Part shown: one piece after another, positions 38,801 to 48,489 of the stretch | How the letters are laid out: each line of letters starts with the position of its first letter | How positions within the stretch are numbered: the first letter of the stretch is position 1 | NCBI GenBank assembly: GCA_021229015.1 | Contig: CM037782.1 | Span: forward strand, 64,914,108 to 64,978,107 | From: Solen grandis | Lineage: Eukaryota; Mollusca; Bivalvia; Adapedonta; Solenidae | Direction: 5' to 3' | Length of the DNA: 64,000 nt | Notes under the pieces: model-generated | What the model was told of the DNA's origin: nothing | The model's database searches: none | The model's input: only the letters and a program-made list of their open reading frames with translations | Program-made: the position numbers and the translations under genes

Positions 38801-40014
38801 TGGGGTATTAGACGTGTAAAATGTAGTATTTACCATGGGGTATTAGACGTGTAAAGTGTAGTATTTACCATGGGGTATTAGACATGTTAAGTATGGTATT
38901 TACCATGGGGTAATAGATGTGTAAAGTTTGATATTTACCATGGCGTATTAGAAGTGTTTACAAATATGAGGTGAATCAAGTGCTTGATAATTGTAAAAAA
39001 GTTTTGTGCACATTTTCACCTCATGTTTGTTAAATTTTAATTGGTTTGTCTGGGCACAGTCATTTGTTACAGTTACTTGACTTTGTCAAAATGAGACAAA
39101 TGTAGTGCTGTCTCACTGCAATATGTAATTGTTACATTCTGTATTCAGTTGGATATTGTGAATAATTAATTTCAATATTTTTGGCTTGAATATTATAATG
39201 TCTTCTCTCCCATGACACGGTAACTCACGACACCCAGCTGAAAATAGAATGTATCTATAACTTCAAGCAAACATTGTTTCAGATTATTGTTAATTGAGTG
39301 TAAAGTTTACGATAGAAAAAAAAATTGGGTCATTCTTTAATCAGTTGAATTCAATTAATTTAAATACTTAATATAAACTATAATGCTGTTTTTGAGCATT
39401 GCTTGGTGTTTCTTTAAAAGATAAACATTGAATGACATATCATTTATTGTTGTTTAAATTGTAATTTTTTTTATCTAATTTCAATAAGAAACATATTATT
39501 TATTATAAAGCTAACTTTAAAGGTAGTGAAAGTGGCTAACAAAACTGTGTTGAAAACTTGGCAAATTGATATACAGTCCATTTACGATATTTCAAACGAT
39601 CTGCGAACTGACTGAAATGTGCGAAAATTTGTGTCATCCGAATTAGTGTCTACCTACCAGTGGACATTTTATGTATTTGTAAGAAATACACATCGTGATA
39701 ATCAGTTGGCGTATTATATACATGTATATAAAATATAGAATACAGTTATGTGTTACGTTTTATTTTATTCTGCATAAAAATCATAAATCACATATTAAAG
39801 CACAGCATTGTGCCTTATTTGTAACCTGGGCCCTTCACTGAATTACTCAGTAGTTGAAAATTACCTACTAAATTACTGCAGTTGATAGCTGATTTTATAT
39901 ACCTTTTGTTTACAGGAACACCCGTTCATAAAAAGATACGAGACAGCAGAAGTTGACGTAGCCACATGGTTTTCTGACGTGTCCATACATATAGATCCCC
40001 ACCCTGGGGTTTGA
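26823..40014 (+). CDS. MAP2K7: MAP kinase kinase 7-like protein, 3' part only (4 exons seen)
   Basis: A dual-specificity kinase that activates JNK in the stress pathway. Exons are 26823-26950, 35158-35238, 37015-37157 and 39916-40014. The first exon begins inside the catalytic-loop Asp codon and reads VKPSNILLDE, then the DFG motif in LCDFGISGRL, then the activation segment SKAKTRSAGCAAYMA. That segment and the later YKNCKTDFEVLTKVLQ are diagnostic of MKK7 rather than MKK4, MKK3 or MKK6. Missing from the window are the N-lobe (glycine loop, VAIK lysine, helix C) and the docking region. The third exon ends with two bases of a codon and the fourth starts at a full codon. An exon of length 1+3n, expected to encode about 16 residues with the conserved kinase subdomain XI Arg, is therefore absent or unrecognised. 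The fourth exon reads HPFIKRYE then stops at 40012-40014; an alternative C-terminal exon is possible. Confidence 0.85.
27070..27160 (+). repeat. tRNA-like SINE head
   Basis: GCAGTAGCTCAGTGGTTAAG with a T-arm-like CTGGGGTTCAAATCCCAG. The acceptor arm does not pair, so this is a SINE rather than a tRNA gene. The body probably runs to about 27440. Confidence 0.6.
27631..27925 (+). repeat. tRNA-derived SINE
   Basis: The head is CCTGGTGGCCTAGTGGTTAG, the middle block CTCCCTTGCTTGGCGCTCAG, and the 3' domain has CATCATCTCCAAATGACTG and GATGTTAAACCC. Matched by the copy at 40848-41135. Confidence 0.75.
28363..29600 (-). pseudogene. LINE reverse transcriptase, 3' part
   Basis: The minus strand reads NYRPVSNLPFVSKVLEK (fingers), SAYRKFHSTETAL, then VLLDLSAAFDTID, which contains the first catalytic Asp of the RT palm. 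The tail has RLDYCNSLLYGLP and LHWMPVEARIQFK, typical of the C-terminal region of CR1/L2/Jockey-type RTs. Frame changes between 28927 and 29300 break the palm region. The gene is cut at its right side by the element at 29601-31463. Confidence 0.8.
29601..31463 (+). repeat. Rolling-circle-like element with 170-bp array, inserted in the LINE
   Basis: The 5' end is TTTTATACGCC with hairpin CCGCCGGAGGCGG, then a GTCCGTCCGTCCGTACG stretch. The body is a regular array: the phrase CTTGTGAACGCAACTCCTCC recurs at 29840, 30010, 30180, 30350, 30520, 30690 and 30859, so the unit is 170 bp. The 3' end is an imperfect hairpin and CACTCTTGTTTT. It separates two parts of one RT gene, and removing it leaves only a T run at the join. 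Confidence 0.75.
31464..33546 (-). pseudogene. LINE endonuclease and linker region, 5' part
   Basis: An apurinic-type endonuclease domain is visible: CCINPRSVKNKT, VAVTETWL (the metal-binding Glu), RRGGGVALIFK, VIIVGDLNFHLD (the GDxN motif) and SRDHYAVTF (the catalytic His region). The first likely start is the Met codon ending at 33355. The frame is lost between 32164 and 32092, and the linker then continues to 31733. Not expected to be functional. Confidence 0.8.
33561..34541. other. Kinase intron sequence, unassigned
   Basis: AT-rich, with no exon or recognised repeat. The frame at 33928-34155 shows no family pattern. Confidence 0.4.
34542..34773 (+). repeat. TTAA-flanked MITE, family 1
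   Basis: Complete ends. The inner hairpin has lost its loop part compared with the copy at 24192-24432. Confidence 0.85.
34835..35025 (-). repeat. tRNA-derived SINE (inverted)
   Basis: The minus strand reads GGGCGCCGTGGTCTAGAAGT and the B box GGGTTCGAACCCC, then the AAGTATTGGTCCAACC block shared with 13480-13740. It lies about 130 bp before the kinase exon at 35158. Confidence 0.75.
35265..35700 (+). repeat. Rolling-circle-like repeat head with short tandem array
   Basis: Starts TTAGTCCCCTATTGG with an inverted match GGGGACTATAG, then a GCCTGTCCTTCAGTC stretch similar in style to other heads. The right part holds three 31-bp units of GACCCTCACTGTGGATAATG (35592-35675). It starts 27 bp inside the intron. 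Confidence 0.5.
36027..36275 (+). repeat. MITE family 2
   Basis: ACCCTTTCCTTCATTAATAT left and TATTTGAGGTAAAGGGT right, with an inner hairpin around CAGATACCTCCTGAAAGGAG. Confidence 0.75.
37258..38091. repeat. TIR element of pogo/Tc1 style, non-autonomous
   Basis: Left terminus CAGTCAAACTTCGGTGACTC and right terminus, read inverted, CAGTCAAACTTAGGTGACTA. Flanked by TA on both sides (37256-37257 and 38092-38093). A TA duplication with CAGT ends fits pogo/Tigger-type elements. No transposase frame is present in its 834 bp. Confidence 0.75.
38165..38960 (+). repeat. 35-bp minisatellite in a kinase intron
   Basis: More than 20 imperfect units built on GTAAAGTGTAGTATTTACCA plus TGGGGTATTAGWCRT. 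The right half (from about 38690) is more homogeneous, with unit variants alternating. Confidence 0.9.
38961..39915. other. Kinase intron sequence, unassigned
   Basis: No exon encoding the missing kinase segment could be seen here or in the minisatellite to its left. Confidence 0.4.
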
Positions 40015-40450
40015 TCCTGCCGCGGGAGATTACCGTGAGGTATAATGCTCATTAACACAGCGAAAATATTCAGTCTAGTGCAATATTAGAATCATACAGA
40101 GTCTTGAAATCATACAAAGAATTGGTCTTGATAGAGGGAAGTAATGAAAACTTTCCTAAAACTAATCCTAAACTTTGTACGAGAAAAAATCTTCGTAAGC
40201 GTAAATTCACAGATGTAAAACAATATGTTTCCTGTGATTTTTTTCTTTGCAAAAAGTGTTGTGTTTGTATAATACAATAAATTGGTTCATCTTCCTTCAT
40301 GTTTTATTGTGAAAATAAGACATTAGTAGACACTATGTAGAACAAAAGACTTATGACTAAGATCAAATTTGTTGTACAAAGTTTAGTGAAAAAAAGCTGC
40401 AGGATGTCATGGATTTGGTTTTTTGGTTGTGATACCATATACCAAAGTCT

Positions 40451-40747
40451 TAAACCTTTACCTCATGAATATTCATATACATGTTTATGGCCTCAGGAGC
40501 GGGAGGTCGTGGGTTTGATCTCTGACTGCATCATAACAATGGTTAGAAATGGTGCTGGTAACTCCCTGACTATTTATTAACAGACTTTGGAATGGTATAT
40601 GAAACAAATGTTTTTCTTTACCATGCAGACTGTGTAGAATCTGAGCTATAGTATGAGCAAACAGTAGAGACCCTGATCAGACAATTCAAGCAATCTGTGC
40701 CTGCTCTTTTTGCCAATACATCAAAATGAGTCTATATGAAGTAAACC
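40451..40747 (+). repeat. MITE family 2 with nested SINE piece
   Basis: The left end TTAAACCTTTACCTCATG and right end TATATGAAGTAAACC belong to family 2. In between, 40489-40580 is a SINE fragment (GCGGGAGGTCGTGGGTTTGA), so a retroposon has inserted into the MITE. Confidence 0.7.
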
Positions 40748-40847
40748 TTATCCAAATAAGAACATAGATCTGTCACTGATTCTATAAAATACATACTGAT
40801 GTATCATATTATGTAACTAAAGGTAAATCTCAATGTATCAAGTACCA

Positions 40848-41135
40848 TCCCTGGTGGTTGTGTGCTTAGAGCATTGGTTTTGGAGCAGGAGGTCGTGGGT
40901 TCGTGACATACCAGTCGGAAAAAATGGTTCTGGTATAGCTCCCTTGCTTGGCAATCAGCATATAAGGGTAGTTCTAGGACTGGTTGGCCTGGTGTCAGGA
41001 TAATGTGACTGGGTGTGGTATCATGCCTCATGTCTACAGTGTTGCAGTGTGGCAGCACTATATCTGTCTCAATTAGACATCGTCTCCAACTGACTGAAAT
41101 ACTGTCAACGGGATGTTGAACCCTATAAGCAATAA
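40848..41135 (+). repeat. tRNA-derived SINE
   Basis: Same family as 27631-27925: GGAGCAGGAGGTCGTGGGTT, TAGCTCCCTTGCTTGGCAAT, and a 3' domain CATCGTCTCCAACTGACTG followed by GATGTTGAACCC. Confidence 0.75.
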
Positions 41136-41469
41136 GCAAACGAACTATGCATCAAAAAGGACAAACTGAGTTATTAATTCAAGTTTGTTAAGTAAGTTTA
41201 TGATAGTTTGGTCATATACTTCTTGTGATACATGTATATGCTGTCCCAGACAGCATAGAAATGGCAGGAAATAGTGGACATGTGTTTGTTGAAAATTCTC
41301 AAATATGAGTCAGATACATAAAACTTTCATGTCAAAAATATCATGATAGCTTATATTGTGACTTTTATCATAAAATGCAACATTATATCAGTACTTGTAT
41401 ACCTCCATTGCATAAAGTGTTGTTGGATCGTAACATAAATCCACAAATATATATACCAACAAAATTCTC

Positions 41470-41706
41470 TTAACCCTTTCCCTCATATAGACTCATTTTG
41501 ACGCCCTCAATAGGTACCACACCTGATCTGCAGAAAACCACAGTTAAACCTTACCAAATTTAATTACTAAATCCTCATTTCCAGACCACTGAAGAGCAGC
41601 GAACAGCATAAAACCTGATCAGCCTGCGAGTTACTCGCAGGCTGATCTGGTTTTATGCTGTTCGCATAGGTCTTTTCATGGTGTCCTCTATGAGGGAAAG
41701 GGTTAA
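41470..41706 (-). repeat. TTAA-flanked MITE, family 1 (inverted)
   Basis: Complete ends and an intact TGCGAGTTACTCGCA hairpin. Confidence 0.9.
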
Positions 41707-42917
41707 ATATACTCAAGAACTGTAGGGTGACATTATTTGCAATATCTTGTGAATGCCTTGATAAAAAAAAAATCACTCCTAAATCACTTGCTAGATACAA
41801 ATCATTGATTTTGCAGTTTCTGTATGGATTAATCTTCATATTGACCATTTTACTTGACGTCTTACCTAGAATCATCTTCAAAGTTTACCCTGCGTTTATT
41901 TATCCCTTGAGTATACATAATAATTGAAATTTAATGTCATTGAAATTGGATAATGTTACAGTAATCTATCCTAGGATTAATTCATATATTGTCAATAGTA
42001 GTGTAAGATGTTCTTTTAATGCTTTATTTTTTTATTTTGTTTGTATACAACAGTCCTCTTTCTCATTTCAGAACAAAACTTTTCACAGGAGGGGGCGAAA
42101 ATCTCATTTCCATTGGTGCATTGATGGACATTGGAGCTTGTCATATGTCCATGTGAGGCTTTAGGACCCAGTGACCCCTAATGGCGGCCATTTTGTTATT
42201 GTGGGTGTGTCCAGCTTTGACCAATGGCAGGGCCTGTTACTGTAGCTCCAGCCAAGCCTCTGTGAGGCTTTCATGACCTTGGGTACAGGAGGCAGATTCA
42301 TTATTTCTACACCTAGAGCAGCCTTTATGTTAATTACCAGCCCAAACCTTTCAGATCAGCTTTAAGTTTTCACAGACAGAATATCCAATGGCTACTCTGG
42401 GATAATAGGTAGTCAGTGGTCAACCTTGTTTACTCAAAGGAACACATAGTTTTTGTTTGTGATACTGAAAAGGTGTATTAAAATAGTACAGGTCTTTTTC
42501 ATCAGACTGACCTTTCCGCACTTATTCAACAGGACTAGATTCTATACACAGAGTCCACCTCTGGCTTGAGACATTCTTAGAGACTGATTCATACTTGGTA
42601 TTTTTCCCCATAATTACAGAAAAGAATTGCTAACCTTGGTCAATTTTTTTGTTGTTGAAAATATATCTCTTGCTGTGATGAAAAGATCTGTGCATATATA
42701 AATTGAGTTATTGCTGAGATCTCCTGAGCCAGAATTAATTTTTGTTTCATGAGTTTACAATAATTTCTGCTCGATATAATTAGAATGTTTATTGGTAAGC
42801 CATGTCAAATGCAATATATTTTTTCATATTTATTATTATTTTTCCCCCTTGTTCTCTGATGTTGACTTATGGCTCAGTTACAACTTTGATAAGATTTAGA
42901 TCAATAATAATGTGACT
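41707..42917. other. Intergenic sequence, unassigned
   Basis: A possible splice acceptor TTTCAG at 42066-42071 leads into an open stretch to 42164, but the peptide has no recognisable pattern. Nothing else could be named. Confidence 0.35.
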
Positions 42918-43157
42918 TTAACCCTTTCCCTCATAGAGGAAATCATGAAAAGACCTATGCGAACAACATAAAACCAGATCAGCTGCGAGTAACTCACAGG
43001 CTGATCAGGTTTTATGCTGTTCGCTGCTCCTCAGTGGTCTGGAAATGAGGATTTTGTAATTAAATTGGTAAGGTTTAACTGTGGTTTTCTGCAGATCAGG
43101 CTTTATGTGGTACCTATTGAGCGCATCAAAATGAGTCTATATGAGGGAAAGGGTTAA
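42918..43157 (+). repeat. TTAA-flanked MITE, family 1
   Basis: Complete TTAA-bounded copy with slightly damaged inner palindrome. Confidence 0.9.
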
Positions 43158-44456
43158 TATATTTAAGAGACCATCTGAAGTTCTTGCAGACTTACTTCAG
43201 CCATATGTTACTATTCTTTAATTTTTTAATTGATAAGAATTTCATTTGATTGTTAAAGCATGTTTCCATTTTTATATTGTATTTATTGAGCACATGTCAA
43301 ATTTTGAAGTAAATGAAACATTTTAGAAATTTATCTACACCTAGAAAAAATATTTGAAATTTACACTGCATCGTTAAAAATATTAAAGTAAGACAATGTA
43401 GTATACCTCTAGTTTGAACATTGAAGGCACTAGAGCTTAGAACATGTTAATCTACAGATTGGTCAATTCTATTAGAGTTTTATGTAGCTACTACATGTAG
43501 CTTTAGTCTTAAGTTATTGGGATTTTTTGACTAGCTGTTTCCATCTGTTTCCTTTCGATATCATGTATTGAAAAAATGTCAAAGTTCAAAATTTTAAATT
43601 GTTTAACTAACTAAACGCCATCATATTGACCTATGACCTTACTCAGAGTCAAACAAACGCATAGGAAATGATGACCACGTTAGAGACAACAAAATAGCTA
43701 TGTCAAAATTATACCTACATTTTGGTGTCTTAGTACAACACAGGTAATATGGAGAAAGTGTCACATACTTCATTTCTTTTATAGAATGTGGTAGACCTCT
43801 TTTTAGGAAGTTGAATTATAGGGCACATCACATAAAGAATCGTGCAAAAATGTATTTCACATACTAAAATAGGTATAAAGGTATCCACTAAGATTTACTG
43901 AAAACTTTTAGGTAGTTAAAAACACATACAAGCACAAACATGCGCAAAAACACAGAAAGTGAATAGATATAAACAAAATAAAATTAGTCACAACCTAGCA
44001 ATCCCTTTTGTCAAATGGCATGAATTCAATTTTATTTTTTTGTTTGTTATTTTTGCTTTTTTGTTTTTTATGCAAAGAATCATTACTTCTACTCAGAGTC
44101 ATATGTTTTTTTTGTTGTAGTCTGTTGAATTTTAACGGCATAAAGTAAAGTTTACTATTAAAATAAATGTGACCTCTGAGTAAGTAAAATATCAGTTGAA
44201 ATTTAAACTGCATAAAATAATAGACATGATAACTATCCCCAGTACTGCATATTAAGTTATCTTTGCCCAGTGAAAACTTTGTCACTTCACAAGTCCCTAT
44301 GTCAAATAACCTAGAAGCTGCCCAGGTCTCAGTATAAACAAATGTCAGATCGCCCGATTTAATATTTTTGGTAAATGAATATCTACAACTATTGATTGAG
44401 TTTTAGAAAACTGACAATGTGCCTAATTAAGGGTGTTTTTTTGTTGTAATTGTTGT
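43158..44456. other. Intergenic sequence, unassigned
   Basis: AT-rich, with no supported gene or repeat. The frame at 43995-44285 is low-complexity Lys/Asn-rich. Confidence 0.4.
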
Positions 44457-45271
44457 TTTTAGCTCACCTGAGCACAATGTGCTCATAGTGAGCTATTGTA
44501 ATGGCCTTTTGTCCAGCGTCTGTCATTCGTGCGTGCATCCGTCCGAAATCTACAGGAATGTTCCTTGGGTGTAGCTCTACCAAAGTTGTTCAAATGGTCA
44601 CAGTCCATTGCAAATCTGGGTCAGAGGAGCTTAAAAATAGATTTTTAAAGTGAAATCTTTAAAAATCTTCAGCTCTGAAATTGCAAGGCCTAGAGCTTAG
44701 ATATTTGGTGTGTGGCATAGTCTTATGGACCTCTGCCAAGGTTGTTCAAAGCATGACCCTGGGGTCAAAATTGGCCCCGCCCCAGGGGTCACTTTATTTT
44801 ACATAGACTTACATAGGAAAAACTGAAAAATCTTCTTGTCAGAAAACACAATGCCTGGGGTTTAGATATTTGGTTTGTAACAATGGCTCAGTAGACTTCT
44901 ACTCAGTTTGTTCAAATCATGGCCCTGGGTCGAAATTAGCCCCACCTTAGGAGTCACTTGATTTTACATAGACTTGTATAGGAAAACCCTCAAAAGATCT
45001 CTGAAACATCAAGGCCTGGAGTTAAGATGTTTACTAGTGGACCTCAACCAAGTCTGTTCAAATCATGGCCTTGGTGTCAAAATTGACTTACTAGAGCTAT
45101 AACCTTGAAAATTTGGGCGGCAGGTGCAGTTTTTGTGTAGAATTTAGATGATCTTGCTGTAATTCTGCATGGATTATGTACATGTATACAGTATGACTCA
45201 TAATACTATAATATGCAATGCAGGCAATGTTTCTCAGGTGAGAGATTCGGGGCCATCTTGGCCCTCTTGTT
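44457..45271 (+). repeat. Rolling-circle (Helentron-like) repeat
   Basis: The 5' end is TTTTAGCTCACC with palindrome GAGCACAATGTGCTC, followed by CGTGCGTGCATCCGTCCG. About three diverged internal units carry GGCCTAGAGCTTAGATATTT-like phrases. The 3' end is GGGGCCATCTTGGCCC then TCTTGTTT. Confidence 0.65.
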
Positions 45272-45413
45272 TCAAATTACGTAATTGTTTTTAGAAAAAA
45301 AAATGAAATAGAAAATGCACATAACTAAATACATAGATGTTGACCATCTTCTCATAGTCTTACTTAGTAGGGACTCTACTTGCATGATGGGATCACACAA
45401 AGGATTCTCCTCG

Positions 45414-45635
45414 TTAACCCTTTACCTCATGAATATTCATGTACAAATATATGACTTGATGAATATTAATTCACAGAACTTCAAAATGGTATGTGAAATA
45501 ATGGATTTTTTTTTCTCTGCCATGCAGACTGCGTAGAATCTGATTTACTACTTTGTATGAGCAAACAGAGGAGAACCTTAGAGTCTGCTCTATATGTCAA
45601 GTCAATCAAATGTTTATATATGAGGTAAAAGTTAA
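45414..45635 (+). repeat. MITE family 2 (TTAA ends clear)
   Basis: TTAACCCTTTACCTCATGAA left and ATATGAGGTAAAAGTTAA right. Ends and target resemble family 1, so the two families are probably related. Confidence 0.8.
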
Positions 45636-46214
45636 GTTACATCTTATAAAAATGTACAATCTTAAATTCAGTTATGCCTGTCTGAAAACCTTTAACCACA
45701 TCAGAATTACCCAGGTATGTCTTGAGTGACGATCAGTTTGAAAACTAGAACAGTCAGGGAATAAATTGCTGGTTGATTACTGTAGGTGCAAATTCTACCA
45801 ACAATACTAATGCAATTATCCATATTTTGCCCCAGGGATGGGGCGGCTGGCATACATGGGATTTTGACATAAGATTGTTCTTTGTAGGCAGGAATTGTCC
45901 TGAATCCTGAGAATTAGACTTTTTCCAAATTAAATACTGTACATTGCTCTCGGGTGGGCATTTAGACTTAAAAAAGAAAAATGTAAAAATCCCCTGGGTC
46001 AACCCGCCCCCTCCCACCTGGTGCAATATATTGATAAGAGCATAAGCACAAGATAACACTTAAATTTTCACATTTGGTAGAAACGTTTTTACCTAGTCAT
46101 TTTATACAAAATATTCAACTACATGACCGTACCTGAATTAATAATGTTTATCAAAAAATGATATATTTCGCTACTTTTATCAAAGAAACTTGAATGGAAT
46201 TTGCTCATAAATAT
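45636..46214. other. Intergenic sequence, unassigned
   Basis: No gene or repeat recognised between two family 2 MITEs. Confidence 0.4.
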
Positions 46215-46451
46215 TTAACCCTGTACTCATTTAGACTTATTTTGACACATTGGCATACAAAGCAGACCTATAGGAGCTGTCTGGTCAGGGTCTCCACTGT
46301 TTGCTCATACAATATTGTAGCTCAGTTTTTACAAAGTCTGTGTAGTAAAGAAAAATTCATGATTTCATATACCAGTACCATTTTAAGTTCAGTTAATTAA
46401 ATTCATCATATCATAAATTTGTACATGAATATTCATGAGGTTAAGGGTTAA
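46215..46451 (-). repeat. MITE family 2 (inverted)
   Basis: TTAACCCTGTACTCATTTAG left and ATTCATGAGGTTAAGGGTTAA-type right end. Confidence 0.8.
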
Positions 46452-47045
46452 ATATTACTTAGAGCTAAGTATGGTTGGTGGTATTCCAGCCAGGTTTTAC
46501 ATGGTTCACTGTAACTCAGTTCCTTGGAAACAAGGTAGGGAATTAGTAAAATCCTGTTCAGAGAGAGAAATTACTTTCAGTCAAGAGCAAGTTGCTAACA
46601 CAAGTAGTTTCAATGTGATTTGTAGTCTGGTTCCCAATCGTCCTCAAGATTACAGTTAACTTAGTGTAAGCAGTACAAGTAGGTACCTCAGCCAGGAACC
46701 AGACAATGAAACTTATTGGAACATTTTGTGTGAGCAACTTACCCCAGGTCTGTTTTTTCTATGTATTCACCATGGTGTTTACATAATAACATGGTGTTTA
46801 TTTGAGCGGTAAAGGATTTGGTTAAAGGTGATTGGAAGAATGATGTTAGTTGTCTGAAATGGACTCGAAGGTTTTAAGTTTGAACCCAGGCTGTTTTCAT
46901 AAAAAAAAAAAAAAAAAATGGTACACAAGTACAATTTTCATATTCAGTCTCTAACTATGCCCATTTTGTTTCAGTAGGGTGTTGAGTTCAATACTGGGTT
47001 AGTGCTTAATATCATACTTAAATACAAGGTATATTATGAAAACAC
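46452..47045. other. Intergenic sequence up to the second gap
   Basis: No gene seen. An A-run is at 46901-46918. Confidence 0.4.
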
Positions 47046-47145
47046 NNNNNNNNNNNNNNNNNNNNNNNNNNNNNNNNNNNNNNNNNNNNNNNNNNNNNNN
47101 NNNNNNNNNNNNNNNNNNNNNNNNNNNNNNNNNNNNNNNNNNNNN
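47046..47145. other. Assembly gap, 100 N
   Basis: Exactly 100 N, of unknown true size. It separates the kinase block from the viral-type element. Confidence 0.99.
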
Positions 47146-47589
47146 AATGTATTAATTATTTTCCTAATGTAAATGTTAAAGCATTAAATATTATACTTTG
47201 CAAAGTTGTCTTCTGTCTATGTTTTCAGACAATAGACATGGTTCTTCATTAAGTGATATTATTTAATCATTTATTCAACAAACAAATCAAATGGGGGCTT
47301 TAAGAAATATAAGATTTTTTTTTCAGTGAATATATTTCAAACATACTTTAGAGTGAATTATGGTTATAAACCCATTTGTGTCCGAGGAAATTTAATTATG
47401 GTATTATTACAACATGATTAAAACACAGAAATACGGGGAAAATATCCACGAATCCAGTGCATTAAATGTTATAGAACACTGGTCCGAATATTAAAATAGT
47501 ATCATAAAAAGAGATTATATATTAAATGTATTCTCAATGTTCCAGTATTGATAAAGTAGACCACTTACATGAGTAGTATAGGGTGGCAC
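47146..47589. other. Non-coding sequence right of the gap
   Basis: AT-rich, with no gene and no repeat shared with the rest of the window. It is not clear whether this is host flank or element terminus. Confidence 0.4.
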
Positions 47590-47784
47590 TATGGTACCAA
47601 GGTACCATAAAAAAATTTTTTTATGGTACCGTGGTACCATAAATTTTTTTTTTTTTTTGGTACTTATGGTACCAAATCTATAGTACCGAATGGTACTCTA
47701 TATGAAAACAGAATCTATAGTACCGAATGGTACTCTATATGAAAACAGAATCTATAGTACCGAATGGTACTATATATGAAAACA
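47590..47784. repeat. Palindromic GGTACC block and 37-bp tandem repeat near the left end
   Basis: 47603-47678 is rich in GGTACCAT/ATGGTACC palindromes around A and T runs. At 47686-47784 three near-identical 37-bp units carry TCTATAGTACCGAATGGTAC. It lies outside the leftmost gene and resembles subterminal repeats of large DNA elements. Confidence 0.75.
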
Positions 47785-47807
47785 GATTTATGTAAAATTG
47801 TAAAAAT

Positions 47808-47859
47808 GACAATTGTAAAATGTCCTTTCGAGACATTTGGGTTGGCCCTGAAAAGGGCC
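47808..47859 (-). terminator. Histone-type 3' processing module of the gene at 47909-48247
   Basis: On the minus strand the stem-loop GGCCCTTTTCAGGGCC occupies 47859-47844, 49 nt after the stop codon. Fourteen nt further is GAAAGGA (47829-47823), and CAATTGTC follows (47815-47808). The stem-loop matches the replication-dependent histone consensus (6-bp stem, 4-nt loop), and the purine element matches the histone downstream element bound by U7 snRNA. Confidence 0.85.
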
Positions 47860-47908
47860 GTTTTGTTTCTTATTAATTGTGGTCCATACCACATGTTGTA
47901 CAGTCCCA

Positions 47909-48247
47909 TCACATATTGTGGTCTATACCACACGTTTGACAGTCCCATCCCATGACATATCTCTTCATCCATCCTGCAAGGAGATGCAAATGACAACGGG
48001 TTAGATCCTTGTCACCTATGAAGTTCAGGCTGTCTCCCGATCCCTGTAGTAGGGTAGATGGTACATCTTCAAAGGTAACTGACAGGTAATTAGGGAGATC
48101 TCCCCTTTTTGTAAGAGTGACATATAGATCATACACATCAACTTGGTCGTGATAGCTGTCTGGGTCGCTCTCTTGTTCCTCATAGCTGGGACTGTCGAGG
48201 AAAAATTTTAGCAAGTCTGGGGTGGACCTACGTGTGTACGGTCTCAT
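47909..48247 (-). CDS. Small accessory protein, 112 residues, unknown function
   Basis: Starts at ATG 48247, about 41 nt downstream of a TATA box (48294-48288, minus strand). I do not recognise a family. The N-terminal third is acidic and Ser/Pro-containing (SPSYEEQESDPDSY) and the rest has a mixed globular look with LYVTLTKRG and VTFEDVPS. The C-terminus has a CQTC pair. It diverges from the gene at 48490 across a shared promoter and ends in a histone-type stem-loop. Its promoter is an inverted relative of the one driving the gene at 62690. Accessory genes at Polinton ends often vary between copies, so a host-interaction role is possible but unproven. Confidence 0.75.
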   Translation of the reverse strand: MRPYTRRSTPDLLKFFLDSPSYEEQESDPDSYHDQVDVYDLYVTLTKRGDLPNYLSVTFEDVPSTLLQGSGDSLNFIGDKDLTRCHLHLLAGWMKRYVMGWDCQTCGIDHNM

Positions 48248-48489
48248 GTTTCAATCATGAATAATAAAGTGTAGAGTATGTGCACTGTTTTATAGTACCG
48301 GATTGACCTACTTTCTTGTGTTGGCGTACACCAAGAACGTTATTTTTTCATCCAATAAATCAAGTTCGACCTTGACCTGAGTTAGATAGCATTGTCTTCG
48401 GCCTTGACATTTTGTGGTGGATTGACCTACTAACCTACTTTTTCTTGACTATAAATTGTGTAATGCTGTGTATGTATTCATTCTTCACC
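48248..48489. promoter_or_regulatory. Divergent promoter, left cassette
   Basis: The minus-strand TATA is TATAAAA at 48294-48288 and the plus-strand TATA is TATAAAT at 48450-48456. Read on the minus strand it has AGGTTAGTAGGTCA (two half-sites with 2-nt spacing), TCAAGGCCG, AGGTCAAGGTCG and AAAGTAGGTCAATCC before the TATA. The same order is found on the + strand at 62490-62653. TCAAGGTCG and TCAAGGCCG fit the NR5A/FTZ-F1 consensus YCAAGGYCR. Confidence 0.8.

Noticed and set aside
42072..42164. Possible last MKK7 exon after a TTTCAG acceptor
   Set aside because: The peptide lacks similarity to MKK7 C-termini that I can recognise, and the preceding exon already has an in-frame stop.
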